From: Basidiobolus meristosporus CBS 931.73
Lineage: Eukaryota > Basidiobolomycota > Basidiobolomycetes > Basidiobolales > Basidiobolaceae
Assembly (NCBI GenBank): GCA_002104905.1
Contig: MCFE01000029.1
Span: forward strand, 62,001-126,000
Length of the DNA stretch: 64,000 bases
Direction: 5' to 3'
Shown: in pieces, positions 1 through 11,391 of the stretch
Layout: every line of letters starts with the position of its first letter
Numbering within the stretch: position 1 is the first letter of the stretch
The notes under the pieces: generated by a model
Seen by the model: only the letters and a program-made list of their open reading frames with translations
Told to the model about the DNA's origin: nothing
The model's database searches: none
Translations under genes and position numbers: made by a program

Positions 1-1051
1 CATCAAAATAATCTTTCATGGATGGTGGGGTGATGTTATGATGGCCACTTGCTGGTCCTCAGCCCAAGGTACTTAGCCATATTCCAATCTACCTCAGAGC
101 TAATCCATATGAAAAATCTCTAACTTGGAATTTTGGCCTGTAGTCTGCTAGTAATTTAATATTATTTAGAAGGTATTCAGACAGCATTTTTTTGCAAGAA
201 TTTAGTTGCAATTTTTGATGTAAATTGTTGGCTTCTTATCTCCAGATATGGTATGAATCTTGGTTGTCCCAGTCTCCTCTTGAAAAATATGTCTGCTTGT
301 TTGCCCAACTGCTGGTATATGAGATAATGATAGTTGTCAGACTTGAGAAAGTTGGAGTTCAACTGATTTTATGACAGTATGCTGCTGGCCTTTTAATATT
401 TTTTCTCTTAGGGTATGGTCAGCATGTGGCTCTGCAAAGATTCTCAACTGCCTGCTTGACTGAAAGCCTAAGGAATCTGCATTATTACCTTCAGTTGATG
501 TAGCCCTGCTTGTTGCACTGAATTTCAAGGCAACCTGTGGTCCAACCATTGTGGTAGGGTAATCATAACTCCAACAGACAAGCTTCTCCATTCAGCTATT
601 AAGATGCACTTATTCATATTTAATCTTTTCAATATTATCCCATAAATCTTTGCCCAGAGATTATCAGTATTATCCCCATATGATGTTTACTCTGATTAGT
701 TATCAGCATTAGTTATCAAAATGTTATTTAGCTTTGTGATCTTCAGAAGTACCCGCATTAGGCAAGTACCTATGTCAGCACCTATGACACAAGAAATGGG
801 TTTGTGTTACCATCCCTACCACTTCTATATTATATATAGTCTCTCTTTGTTACACAGGCTCCACATTACTGATCCCTGATTGGACAGATGTGCTATACCT
901 TCTAGAACTTTCCAGAACCATCTTAGAGTAGTATTAGCTCATAATGATGTCATCAAGAACTCTACTGATGCCTAGAACACCATTTTTTGCTGCTGTCAAC
1001 AGTGGAATTTGGTTGAGAACCAGACATCTTTGCTTTATTTTTTGGCAGCAT
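1..1051 (-). pseudogene. Second ORF (accessory gene) of Tnp2-like DNA transposon, copy A, broken
   Basis: Reading leftward from an ATG at 1051, the start (LPKNKA..SGSQPN) matches the start of the plus-strand ORF at 11392. The match resumes after a 430-bp LTR insertion (550-979) with VGPQVAL.FSATS and runs to about position 410 (SSRQLR..AEP.ADH), where similarity to the other copy ends abruptly. It lies head-to-head with the transposase remnant at 1486, the same arrangement as in copy B. No family is recognised; the protein is hydrophilic and of unknown role. It is non-functional because of the LTR insertion and frame breaks. Positions 1-410 hold no other recognisable gene. Confidence 0.6.
550..979 (+). 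mobile_element. Solo LTR (430 bp), family 2, inside copy A accessory ORF
   Basis: The segment begins TGTGGTAG and ends CTAGAACA, and is flanked by the 4-bp direct repeat CCAT at 546-549 and 980-983. Removing it and one CCAT restores continuity with the intact paralogue around 11460. A TATATATAG box near 830-840 suggests the LTR reads in plus orientation; orientation is inferred. No internal retroelement sequence remains, so this is a solo LTR formed by LTR-LTR recombination. A 4-bp duplication fits several Ty3-type elements, but the superfamily is unproven. Confidence 0.75.
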
Positions 1052-1131
1052 GCAAATGGAAGTGAGTCCAACCACAGGGGAAATGGTTTTTCATATACAT
1101 TTGTATGTGGTGCCACAACTTTTTATATAAT

Positions 1132-1342
1132 AGACTTGTTCCATTGTGCCATTGATCATAGTGCCAGACAGTGCTGTATATTTTGTTATTAATTTGATAT
1201 TTTAGGGTCATATGCATATCAATTTTGATCGCAAATTGGCACTGCATGGCGCCATCTGGCACTCTGTGACATGATCAGGCACCATCTGGCATACTCTGGC
1301 ACTATTGGGCACTATGATCAGTTGGAATGATGGAACAAGTCT
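1132..1342. mobile_element. MITE (211 bp) with terminal inverted repeats and AAT target duplication
   Basis: The left end AGACTTGTTCCAT and right end ATGGAACAAGTCT are perfect inverted repeats. A second inverted block, TGATCATAGTGCC / GGCACTATGATCA, lies just inside. AAT flanks both ends (1129-1131, 1343-1345), and the uninterrupted paralogous site is visible on the other copy at about 11300-11325. The interior is non-coding with repeated GGCACCATCTGGCA-like words. A 3-bp duplication fits PIF/Harbinger or CACTA-type mobilisation. It sits in the divergent promoter region of the Tnp2-like element. Confidence 0.8.
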
Positions 1343-1485
1343 AATGCTTACTATGGCAGGTCATCATTGAATGTTACCTTTGTGTAGGTGCAAGGTGTCA
1401 AATACAAGACTGTCTTCAATTCACATGAGTATTGAAAAAACACTAGTATGATAGAGTCATATTCTTATGTGGAACTGTTTGCCCC

Positions 1486-2871
1486 ATGGATAAGACTACA
1501 TTGACTCAGCACCTTAAGAGACAAGAAGAAAGACCATGTGGCTATTGCAACAAGCCTCTCAGCCATGAAGCACACAGACAGTATTGTGAGTATTACAAGG
1601 ATCATGGTCTGTATATTACCACACTAGTCATATTTCACCATCCATCAGTTACTATAGTACCATCAATATCTTGCCAGCCACTTGATACTTCTATAACTGC
1701 ACCTTGCCATACTTGTCACCTTCTGCAAACTGAGTCAGGTGAGTGTGCAATGCCTTTAAGCACAACCTAGCCTTCTGAACATGGCATGCAAAGTGATAGC
1801 TCTGAAAAAGTAGGCTCACTGGTGGATTGTGAGCCTATCTTTCCTAACAACAGTACCTTGCATGAGCCTGGCAAATTCCTGATATGCAATGAGATAACAC
1901 CTGTAGATGAAAAAGTAGAGGATACTCTATGGATCCAAGTGAGCTGAGAATTCCATCTACTGATGAATGATGTTATATTGTGGCTAGAGAAATGGTATGT
2001 TTCTACTAATATCAGTAATGTGGGCTTTGAGGGTCTAATACTACTTCTTATCAAAATTATACCAGGATGCAACTTACCATGCACATGGTACAAGCAAACA
2101 ACTATCATGTGGCTTGCATCATATGACCCAGAGATTGTCCTGATACTAGCATGCGTTAACAGCTGCATTGCATTCACATCAGGAAATGTCACCATTGCAA
2201 GGTATCCAATGTGTAGAGAATCCACCACCATCAAAGGAAATATTGTTCATCTTCTGCATACAATTCAGTAGTAGCCCATCTAAAGATGCTAATACAGTCC
2301 AACAAGAACTGTGAAGCTGTATAGTACCACACTCAGTATCAATCAAACACAAATATTTTTGATATATTGATGGCAAACATCACAAGCAACTAAGAAGGAA
2401 AGGCTACATTGAAGATATAGATGACCATGCCATTGCTTTGGCACTTGACAGATTCTCATTAAACAAGTACTCTACCAGTAAATTCTGCTGGCCACTGATT
2501 CTCATCAGTCTGAATCTGCCCCCTATGCTACAGTACCAGAGCAGAAATCTGATGGTGTCTCACCAGTATCTGTTCCTAAATCACCATCCAACCTGGATAG
2601 CCACCTGTATGTATTGTTGGATGAATCTAGTATGCCATCCAGCAGCATACTGGTAAGTGACCATTGTGTGAAAGTGCATATTATCATCTGCATTGGAGAT
2701 ACGCCAGCCATCAGCAAGATAGCAGGTTTTTATAGGCACAATGTGCAGTATTGCTGTCAAATGTGTAAGATTTTGGGATTTACTCCATACCTCACACACA
2801 TTATCCCTCTGAAAGATAATTTGGTCCTGTGGGTGGATCCAATCCAGATCAGCCATCAAGATCCTGTTTAG
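1486..2871 (+). pseudogene. Tnp2-like (CACTA/EnSpm-type) transposase, copy A, decayed and truncated
   Basis: The N-terminus (DKTTLTQHLKRQEERPCGYC) carries a zinc-finger-like C-x2-C with following His. It is followed by a second Cys cluster (ACVNSC..F....C..C) and then the block HIIICIGDTPAISKIAGF..H.VQYCCQMC. In fungal Tnp2-type transposases this last block is the conserved GD.PAI.K..G..GH..Y.CR.C region. Several stops and frame changes interrupt it, and the C-terminal third is missing after about 2871. The same protein is found on the minus strand at 11169 leftward. Family assignment rests on remembered motif patterns. Confidence 0.65.
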
Positions 2872-3180
2872 AGACCATCATAATATCAGCAGCTTGGAAT
2901 TAGTGACCCTCCTAATGGTCTTATGATGGGATCATAACAGTGTTTTGCTAATCTTACAACCAAACAAAGGGATAAAACTTGACAATATTTTATTGGTACT
3001 AGGACAATATTTGCATAGTATTGTTGTAGTCTTTCAGTGCTCTATAACTGCTCTAAGTGGATCCAGTTGGCTTGGACATCCAATTGCCTTATATGGCAAA
3101 AAACTTGACGTTATTTTGATGGCCTCACAGCAAAACTCTGATGGCATTTTACCGGTAGTATGACAGTCTATTGCTGGTTC
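2872..3180. other. Junction between transposon copies A and B, no gene
   Basis: Sequence between the truncated end of transposase copy A and the C-terminal remnant of copy B. It contains words such as the TGATGGGATCAT type shared with the dispersed repeat R1 (13105, 19315), so it is transposon-derived. No readable ORF is supported. Confidence 0.4.
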
Positions 3181-3922
3181 TGTATATTGCTACAGTACCA
3201 ATTTACCAAATGGTATTTACTTTTTCCACCTCCCCTTGTGCAATTCATATACTCCACTGTAGAATCACCCCTCTTTATTTGCTTACCCACCACTACCCTG
3301 GGTATTCTACATTTAGTTTGAATCAAAAAAATATGGCCTCCTGCTTACTAACCTCTACAAATGCACATAACTGCCACAATTGACATACCTCTATCACCTC
3401 AACTTTACAGCATTTTAGTGTGATACTTGCAAAGTTGCCATATACCTTGTGCTGCTGGTAACATATATGTCTTGCAAACATATGCTTGGTTGTTGCCACT
3501 TCTGGCATGAATACCTCCTGAATATCTGCAAAGAACCTCTTGGTAAATAGCCAATATATTCCTTCTCCCTGCTGGATTCTAGTCCCCCTTATAGGTGTGC
3601 TCTGGCTTTTGTTTTTGTGAATTCTGTACTAAATGGTATAGAAGTTGGCTAGTGACCATGAGAAATCCAGCATATCTGGTAGAGTTTTCTGATAAAAATC
3701 AGTTGCGTGTTGCACCCAACCCAACTTTGCATTACTTAACTGATCACCCACGCATTGGGGCTGCTTAGCTTCTTCATGCCATAGGCATAGGTGTCTCCAT
3801 GTGCACATTTGTCCTTGGTATTTTCCAACTCTTTCTGGCTGTCCTCCATGTGCCAACTCATCACATCCATGACGGACTTGAAGATATTATTCTTGACAAG
3901 ATTGGGATATGGTAGTACCTGC

Positions 3923-4271
3923 TGTTGGAAGAGTCTTGGAGATATTGGAAGTGATTGGGAGAACAAGTAGATTTTGTGGTTTTCACTTAATGATTTATTG
4001 AATGTAAAAGTAGTATTTATACTTTTACCTGGTCTTGGCATTACAAACATGTAGAATAGGTTAAGGAAGGTCCCAAGAACATGTGTGCAAAGTTTGGGGC
4101 TGTTTGGACAACTTTGAGAATTTTCATGTTCTGGGTACCCGGTTTTTTGGTGAAAATATTCTAAGTAAATCCCAACAAGGAATTTGGTCAGTATTCTCTA
4201 GGAATTAAGGGTAATGATCTAAGTGACTAAGTTAGGTGAATATTTAGGTGGAATTACAAATTTTTACAACA
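3923..4271 (-). repeat. 3' LTR of Copia copy 1
   Basis: Starts TGTTGGAAGAG and ends TTTTTACAACA, a TG..CA terminus. It is a direct repeat of 8259-8605 and homologous to 14619-14965, 18952-19299 and 21007-21353. The polypurine tract abuts it internally (minus-strand GAGTGGGAG). Confidence 0.93.
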
Positions 4272-7200
4272 CTCCCACTCAGCTAAATGTTCATACTGAC
4301 TAGTCCTAATTTTGACCTAAGATATTCAAACTTGTCTCTAGCTAATGGTTTGGTAAATATGTCTGCAATCATTTCATCTGTAGGACAGTAAACTAAGCTA
4401 ACTAAGTTATTCTCTATAGCTTCATGTATGAAATAATGTCTAATATCTAAAAGCTAGGTTCTAGCATGAAAAGTTGGATTTCTACCTAATTGTATACATC
4501 CTTGATTATCTTGAGATAAAGCAATAGGCATTTTTTGACATAGACCTAAATCTGTAAAGATCTTTCTTAACCACATTGCTTCTTTTGTAGCTTCACAGGC
4601 TGCCATATACTCTGCCTCTGTGGTAGAAAATGCTACAGTTGGTTGCTTTCTTGAATTCCATGAAATTGCTCCTTTACAGTAAAGAAAGGTGTATACTGTG
4701 GTGGATCTTCTGTCTTCTAAATTTTGTCCCCAATAAGCATCAGAGTATCCCACAAGATCCTGTTCTGAATCATTTTAAGTGTATCTTAAGCAGATATCAG
4801 GAGTTCCTTTTAGGTATCTAAAAATCCGCTTAACTGCTGCAAGATCAGATCCATAGTTCTGATTATGTTGGCTGACAACTCCCACTGAATATGAGATATC
4901 TGGATGTGTTCTAAGCATGATATACATCAGACTGCCAACCATAGATTGATAAGGAAAGTCAGGGCTTTCAGATGGCACCAAGCTCTCTTGATTTGGTTGG
5001 GTTTTGACCAAGTTAAGGTTTGTCTCCATTGGGGTAGCTGCCGGTTTACAGTCTTCCATTTTGTACTTCTTTAGTATATCTTGAATATACTTGGATTGAC
5101 TTAGGGTGATAGTCTGGGTACTTCTGTCTATGGAGAACTTAATCCCTAAGTAGTTATCAAGTTCTCCTAGATTGGACATCTTGAACTCCTTAGATAGGCT
5201 GGATTTAGTCTCTTCCAATGTTTCTAGGTTATTGGTGGCTATAATAAGATCATCCACATATAGAGCTAATAGAACTGGAAATGCTCTATCTGGCTTATAG
5301 TATATACTATAGTCAGCATTACTTCTTTTGAAACTCAAGGATTCCAAATAAGAATCTATCTTGCAATTCCAGGCTCTTGGTGATTGTTTGAGACCTTATA
5401 GTGACTTTTTAAGCTTGCAGACCAAATGGGGGTTATCTTGGTCAACAAACCCATCAGGATGGTCCATATACACATCCTCATCAAGTTTTCCATTCAAAAA
5501 TGCAGTTTTTACATCCATTTGATGAATAAAAAACTTATATTTGGCTGCAATAGCCAATATTAATCTGATGGAATTAAACTTGGCTACCGGTGCAAAGGTC
5601 TCAGTATAGTCCAGTCCTTTTGTTTGAGAGTATCCTTTGGCTACAAGTCCTGCTTTGTATCTTTCAATTGTACCATCAGCCTTGTATTTTGTCTTGAAGA
5701 CCCATCTACATCCTATTGATTTTCAGTTGATTGGTAATTTGACTTAGTCCCAAGTTTGATTTTCCATTAGGGCCTGATATTCCTCAGTCATTGCAGATCT
5801 CCAAAACTTTGTCTGAGGGCTATTTAGGTCCTCTTTTACAGTCTGGGGCTCATCAATATGGACTGAACAGGCATAGGCTAAGTTTGTACCCTCATTGATA
5901 TAGTAATTTGGGCTATTTCTTGTCTGATTGGATCTCCGGGCAATTGATACTACAATGACCACTTCTGGGATATTCCTGGGCACTGATTCTGGCTGAACCA
6001 CGGCTGTAGAGTCCTCTGGAGTGAAAAAATTTTCATTGTTTTGCTCTGATTCAATCCTGACAATTGGTGGACTTGAGATCATATTTTCCTCATCATCTGA
6101 AGTCATTTTTTGTGTAAATTTTGAATTTTCATCAAACAACACATCCCTGGACTTGATCAGCTTCTTTGCTTTGGTAATGTAGAGTCTGTATGCCTTACTC
6201 TCATTGCAGTAGCCCAAGAATATGCATTTTACACTTTTTGGCTCAAATTTTGACTGGTTTCTGGCCAGTTTTTTGGCATATGCTGTACACCCAAATATTT
6301 GTAGATGTTCTGCACTTGGTCTGTATCCATACCATGCTTCAAATGGAGTAGAATCACAAAGTATTCTGTTATAACTCCTATCTTTAAGGTATACAGCAGT
6401 GGCAACTGATTCCGCCCAAAAATCATAGGATAATTTTTGATCATGGATTATAGATCTTGCCATATCAATTACTGATCTGTTAGCTTGTTCTGCTACTCCA
6501 TTTTGCTGTGGGGAGTATGGTACAGTAGTCTCTTGCTTTATCCCATGAATTTTGCAGAAGTGGATGAAGAGTTTTGAGGTATATTCTCCACCATTGTCAG
6601 AGCGTATTTTCTTGATTTTTTCACCAGTTTCTCTCTCCACCATGGCTTTAAACTCCCTGAGCTTAGACAGAGCTTCTTCCTGGTTCTCCATGAAGTATAC
6701 CCATGTGTATCTTGTATAATCATCAATAAAACTGATCAAATACTTCATCCCACCTAAGGATAAATTTTGTATAGGTCCACACAGATCTGAGTGAATTAGA
6801 TCTAATTTTTCTTAGTTTTGATTAACCCAGAGCTCTTAAACAGTTGTCTGGCATGTTTCCCATATATGCAGGCCTCACAGTGCTTCAAATTAGCTGGGGG
6901 ATCAATTTTCACTCCAGAAATTAGCTGATCTTTGATCATTTTACACAAATAATCAAAATTGATGTTGATGTGTCCAAATCTCCTGTGCCAAAGCATTGGT
7001 GCCTCTTCATTTAAGTTACTTATATTGGCTTCCAGATATGATGGAATATAAGTCAACTTGTATAGATTCTGATCTCTGATGCCAAAAGCAATATGGGCAC
7101 CATTTTGATCAGTGATCCTGCATCCAGAACTGTCAAAGCTGGAACTGAGTCCTTCTGCTGTGGCCTTGCTTACAGGGAGTAGGTTCTTGGCTATTTCTAG

Positions 7201-8258
7201 TACATAGAGTACTTCTTTAAAGGTCAGTGTATGGCTTCCTGCACTGCTTCTATGGTTTACTTGGATAGTTCCTTCTCCCACTGCATCAAGTGTTCTATTG
7301 TCACCCATGAAAACCTTCTTAATTGGAATTTCTTGATATTGGGTAAAAAGTTCTTTTTGGTGTGTAAAGTGTTGAGATGCTCCAGAGTCAATCACCGCAT
7401 CTGAGAATCCTTGTTTGTGGTCATATTTAGTGCAGATATGAATAGTCTATCTTCAGTTGTTGCAGCATTTCCATATTCAGGCTTCTTTTGCTGATTATCT
7501 TTCTTTTTGAGACACTGGTCTGATGTGTGTCCTTTCCTTGTGCAGTAGTTGCAAAATAGGTTGCTGTTGCCTTTCTGGGACTTGGGTACCTCCTTTGTTG
7601 GTTATCATTGCTTATTAAAGCATTTTCTTCTTCCTTCTTATTGGCACTTGATTTTCTTAATTCTTCATCAAGGAGCCTTCCATATACATAATTTAAGGTC
7701 AAATCTTCAGTTCTGAACTCTAGAGCTGATACAAGGCCTTGAAACTTGTCTGTCAGGCTATTCAGGATGATAACTATCACATCCTCATCAGTAGTTGGTA
7801 CACCCACAGATTCCATCTCATCTACCAGCAGGGTAATTCTGTTAATTAGATTTTTCATTTCTTCTCCTGGTAGCATCTTTGTAGTAAAGAATTTTTGTCT
7901 CAGATACATTTTCTTGGCAGCTGAGCATGACTGGTAGGTGTCTTCTAATGCTTTCCAGGCATCCTTTTTCATTTTTGCTCTTGAGCATTGAATTAGCAAT
8001 TTGTCCTTGACATTAAGGCAAATGCAGTTAAAGGCACTTTGTTCTTTCTTCTGGTACTTTAAGGCTTCTTCTCCCACATTTTTAGGAGGGCATTCTTCTC
8101 CCATGACAATATCCCAAAGGCCTCTTTCTTGTAGCAGCATCTTCATCTTCACCTTCCACACTTAGTAGTTAGAGCCATCCAACTTTTCAGTAGAGGGAAA
8201 AATTCCAGTAATAGCAGTAGCAGACATTGCAGAGAGTGACAGCTCAGAGCTCATAACC
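4272..8258 (-). pseudogene. Copia copy 1 gag-pol, multiply broken
   Basis: Recognisable pieces, in coding order from 8258 leftward: gag (LLQERGLWDIV), a decayed zinc-knuckle region, protease (MIDSGASQHFTHQ), pre-integrase (LWHRRFGHI), integrase core (FIDDYTRYTWVYF, IRSDNGGEYTS, PYSPQQNGVAEQ), reverse transcriptase (LYVDDLIIA) and RNase H (GYSDAYWG). Stops occur near 7396, 6800, 5740 and elsewhere. The RNase H SDADW motif carries D to Y compared with copy 2. The region that is frameshifted in copy 2 near 16720 is still open here, so the two copies have independent lesions. Confidence 0.9.
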
Positions 8259-8605
8259 TGTTGTAAGAGTTTTGGAGATATTGGAAGTGATTGGGAGAAC
8301 AAGTAGATCATGTGGTTTTCACTTAATGATTTATTGTATGTAAAAGTAGTATTTATACTTTTACCTGGTGTTGGCATTACAAACATGTAGAATAGGTTAA
8401 GGAAGGTCCCAAGAACATGTGTGCAAAGTTTGGGGCTGTTTAGACAACTTTGAGAATTTCATGTTCTGGGTACCTGGTTTTTTAGTGAAAATATTCTAAG
8501 TAAATCCCAACAAGGAATTTAGTCAGTATTCTCTAGGATTTAAGGGTAATGATCTAAGTGACTAAGTTAGGTGAATATTTAGGTGGAAATACAAATTTTA
8601 CAACA
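8259..8605 (-). repeat. 5' LTR of Copia copy 1
   Basis: TG..CA-bounded direct repeat of 3923-4271. The adjoining internal sequence (minus strand GGTTATGAGCTCTG) is a mutated version of the primer-binding site kept in copy 2. Confidence 0.92.
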
Positions 8606-8926
8606 CCTGCAACTTGACTTGTCTTCCTATCTCCCTACACATTTGCTCAATAGGAAACTCCAAAAAGGTGAAGCAAGGCCCAATATTCTCCACACACCAT
8701 CCAGGATGGAGTAGAGAATGAATACAGTAGCAGCAGAGATCTACACATTCAGCTCTATGTTTGCAGTATATCTGCTCAAATCCTGCCGTAAGCTCCTCCC
8801 ACAACAGCTGTGGATGCATCAAGTTGGCATTAGTGATCCACTTCTGGATAAATATTCCTACAATGACCACATATGACTCCCAATGCTTCCAATGTACTCT
8901 TGGTAGGAATGGCTTCAGAACACTAC

Positions 8927-9433
8927 TGTCATGATCACCTGACAACCATGAACACCCATGCCAAGTTTCAGCTTCCTAGCTCAATTTCTGGAACCTTCTA
9001 CCACCTTCCAGAAAGTTGCTGACCTTTCCAAACTACTGTTACACAATGGAACATTCCATGGAAGCTTCCCATTGTATTTTTCATAGTCCAGTACCATATA
9101 TGAAAATACCAGGTCACATGACTTAGTCACATGATCAGGTGACCCAATCCACTTCCCCATCCTGTCTCAGTGCCGTGTCATCTATGTCATTATCCCCAGC
9201 ACCATTGCTGTGCCTCACCCCACAACCCCATTAGTATTAGCTAATATCTCTTGGCATCAGTATAGCCAAAAAGTATATATAGTCCTATCCCCCCTTAAGT
9301 ATTCCTCAGTCTGATAAACACAGGTCTTGAATAAACAGCCTTGCCTTGAATCCTGCCTTGCCTTGATGGTCCACACCTAAGTCCTTTCCTGCCATGCCTA
9401 GCTTTTCCTCCTGCCTTGTGTCTATTCATAACA
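8927..9433 (+). mobile_element. Solo LTR (507 bp), family 3
   Basis: Starts TGTCATGATC, ends TTCATAACA, and is flanked by a perfect 5-bp duplication ACTAC (8922-8926, 9434-9438). A TATATATAG box near 9275 and AATAAA near 9329-9335 in plus orientation mark promoter and polyadenylation signals, as expected in an LTR. It interrupts transposase copy B; the plus-strand relative at about 13990-14030 lacks it. No coding sequence is left. Confidence 0.82.
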
Positions 9434-11169
9434 ACTACTTGATTTAATACATATCCAGCTCATGCAGTCTTTGCATTTGTATTGCTACATATGTGTATGA
9501 ATATTAATGGAGCCCTTGAGAAGTACTAAGGGTAGTGGATACTCTGTAATATCTTGCCAATTCTTTCAAATTTCTCCAGTATCTCAAAGGGCTTGTTTAG
9601 CTTGAAATGCCCCATGTACAACTTGGTCATCAGTATAGGGATATTGCTGAAAAGCAAATGTATTGCTCCCAGTGGAAAGCTTTTGCTCTCACAGATACCC
9701 TCTATCTTAAGTATATCCGGTTTCCAATGGATTCCAAATTCCAGCTGATGGCTTATAGCTTAACAACTTTGCTGCAATTGCATGATTACTTCTGTATGTT
9801 CTCTCTGTGGAAAGATAATGTTCTTGATGCTGGTGCTTGGGTAATCAGAATGTGTGTGAGTTATGGAGTAAATCCCCTGGATCTCACACATTTGACAGCA
9901 ATACTGTACATGGTGCCCATAAAAACCTGCTATCTTGCTGATGGCTTGTGTATCACCAATGCAGATAATAATATGAGCTTTTACATGATGGCCATTTACT
10001 GTTATCTTGCTGGAAAGCATACAAAACTCATCCAGCAATGGGTACAGGTAGCTATGCAGGCTGGAAGGTGATTTAGGCCCAAATACCAGTGAGACTACCA
10101 TCAGATTATTGCACTGATACTGCAAGATGGGCAGCAGATTCAGATTGATGAGATTCAGTGGCCAGCTGGATTTGCTGGTAGAGTACCTGTTTAGTGAAAA
10201 TCCATCAAGTGCTTAAGCAAAGGCATGGTCACACATACTTTCAAAGTTGCCCTTGCTTCTCAGCTGTTTGTAATGTTTGCCATCAAATATATTGGATATG
10301 TTTGCGCTTGATCAATACTGGGTGTGGTACTGTAGAGCTTTGTAATATTTGTTGGACTGCATCAGCTTCCTCAGACAGGGTATGACCAGAATATATCCAG
10401 AGTGTGAACAATGTTTTCCCTCAATGGTGGTGGATTCCTGACAATTGGAACATGTTGCAATGGTAGCATTTTTGGATGTGAATGCCATGCAACTGTTAAC
10501 ACAAGCTGGAATCAGGACAGTCTCTGGATCATATGTTGCCAGCCACATGAAAGTTGTGCGCTTGTACCATGTACATGGTAAGTTGCATCCCGGTATGATT
10601 TTGGCAAAAAGTAGTAATAAATCCTCAAAGCCCCCATTAGTGATATTAGTGAAAATGCGCTACTTCTCTAGCCACAACATTACATCATTCACCAGTAGAT
10701 GGATTACTGGGCTCACTTGGCTCCATAAAGTATCCTTGGCATTTGTTTCTGTGGGTGTTGTCTCATCGCATATAGGGACTTGACCAGGCTCATACGTGGC
10801 ACTGTTGTTAGGATAGATAGGCTCAAAATCTATCAGTGAACCTTCATTGTTGGAGCTATCACTCTGTGTGCCATATTCAGAAGACTGAGGTGAGCCTAAA
10901 GGTGTCACAAACTCACCTGGCTCAGTTTGTGCAAGGTGACAAAGATGGCCAGGTGCCAATATAGAAGTATCAACTGGTCAGCAACATAATGTTGGTACAG
11001 TAGTGACCAATGATTTGTCAAATATGACTTGGGTGGCAAAATACTGGTTGTGATCCTTGTAATACTTTCTATGCTGTCTGTGTGCTTCATGGCTGAGAGG
11101 CTTGCCACAATAGCTACATGGTCTTTTTTCTCTTCTCTTACAGCCTTGAGTCAAAGTAGTCTTGTTCAT

Positions 11170-11391
11170 GGGGCAAACAGTGTGACCTTCAACAATGTAA
11201 CACTAATATATCACTTTTTGGTCAATACTCAGGTGAACTTAAGATAGTCTTGTATTTGAGACATTGCACCTACATGAATGTAAGATTTAATGATGACCTG
11301 TCATAGTAAACATTATAAATAAAGTTGTGGCACCACATACACATGTATATGTAACACTTGTTTCCCTTTGGTTTGACTCACTTCCATTTGT
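11170..11391. promoter_or_regulatory. Divergent promoter region of Tnp2-like element copy B
   Basis: 222-bp spacer between the head-to-head start codons of the transposase (11169, minus) and accessory ORF (11392, plus). The equivalent spacer in copy A (1052-1485) is homologous at both ends but enlarged by the MITE. TATTTATA/TTATAAATA words lie mid-spacer. Promoter function is inferred from position only. Confidence 0.4.

Larger units (their letters stand above)
3923..8605 (-). mobile_element. Ty1/Copia retrotransposon, copy 1 (degenerate), 4.7 kb
   Basis: Two direct LTRs (3923-4271 and 8259-8605) bound a minus-strand gag-pol remnant. The element is flanked by a perfect 5-bp target duplication CCTGC (3918-3922 and 8606-8610). 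Order in the transcript sense is gag, protease, integrase, reverse transcriptase, RNase H, the Copia order. Internal stops and frameshifts show it is dead. It inserted into the C-terminal part of the Tnp2-like transposase copy B: joining the flanks gives the same GTTGCAGGTACT word seen uninterrupted near 14313-14324. Confidence 0.93.
3180..11169 (-). pseudogene. Tnp2-like transposase, copy B, split by a Copia element and a solo LTR
   Basis: The coding order runs right to left. The N-terminus at 11169 (NKTTLTQ..RR.KRPCSYCGKPLSHEAHRQ) leads to the central GDTQAISKIAGFYGHHVQYCCQMC block near 9950, then the FPLGAIHLLF block near 9700. After the solo LTR at 8927-9433 come RVHWKHWESY and CIHSLLHPGW near 8750-8900. 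The reading then stops at the Copia insertion (8605/3923) and resumes at 3917 with PYPNLVKNN, continuing to about 3200. There are multiple stops. The order of motifs matches Tnp2-like transposases, where the I-H-(A/S)-L-L-H block is C-terminal. It is a host for at least two later insertions and certainly inactive. Confidence 0.65.
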
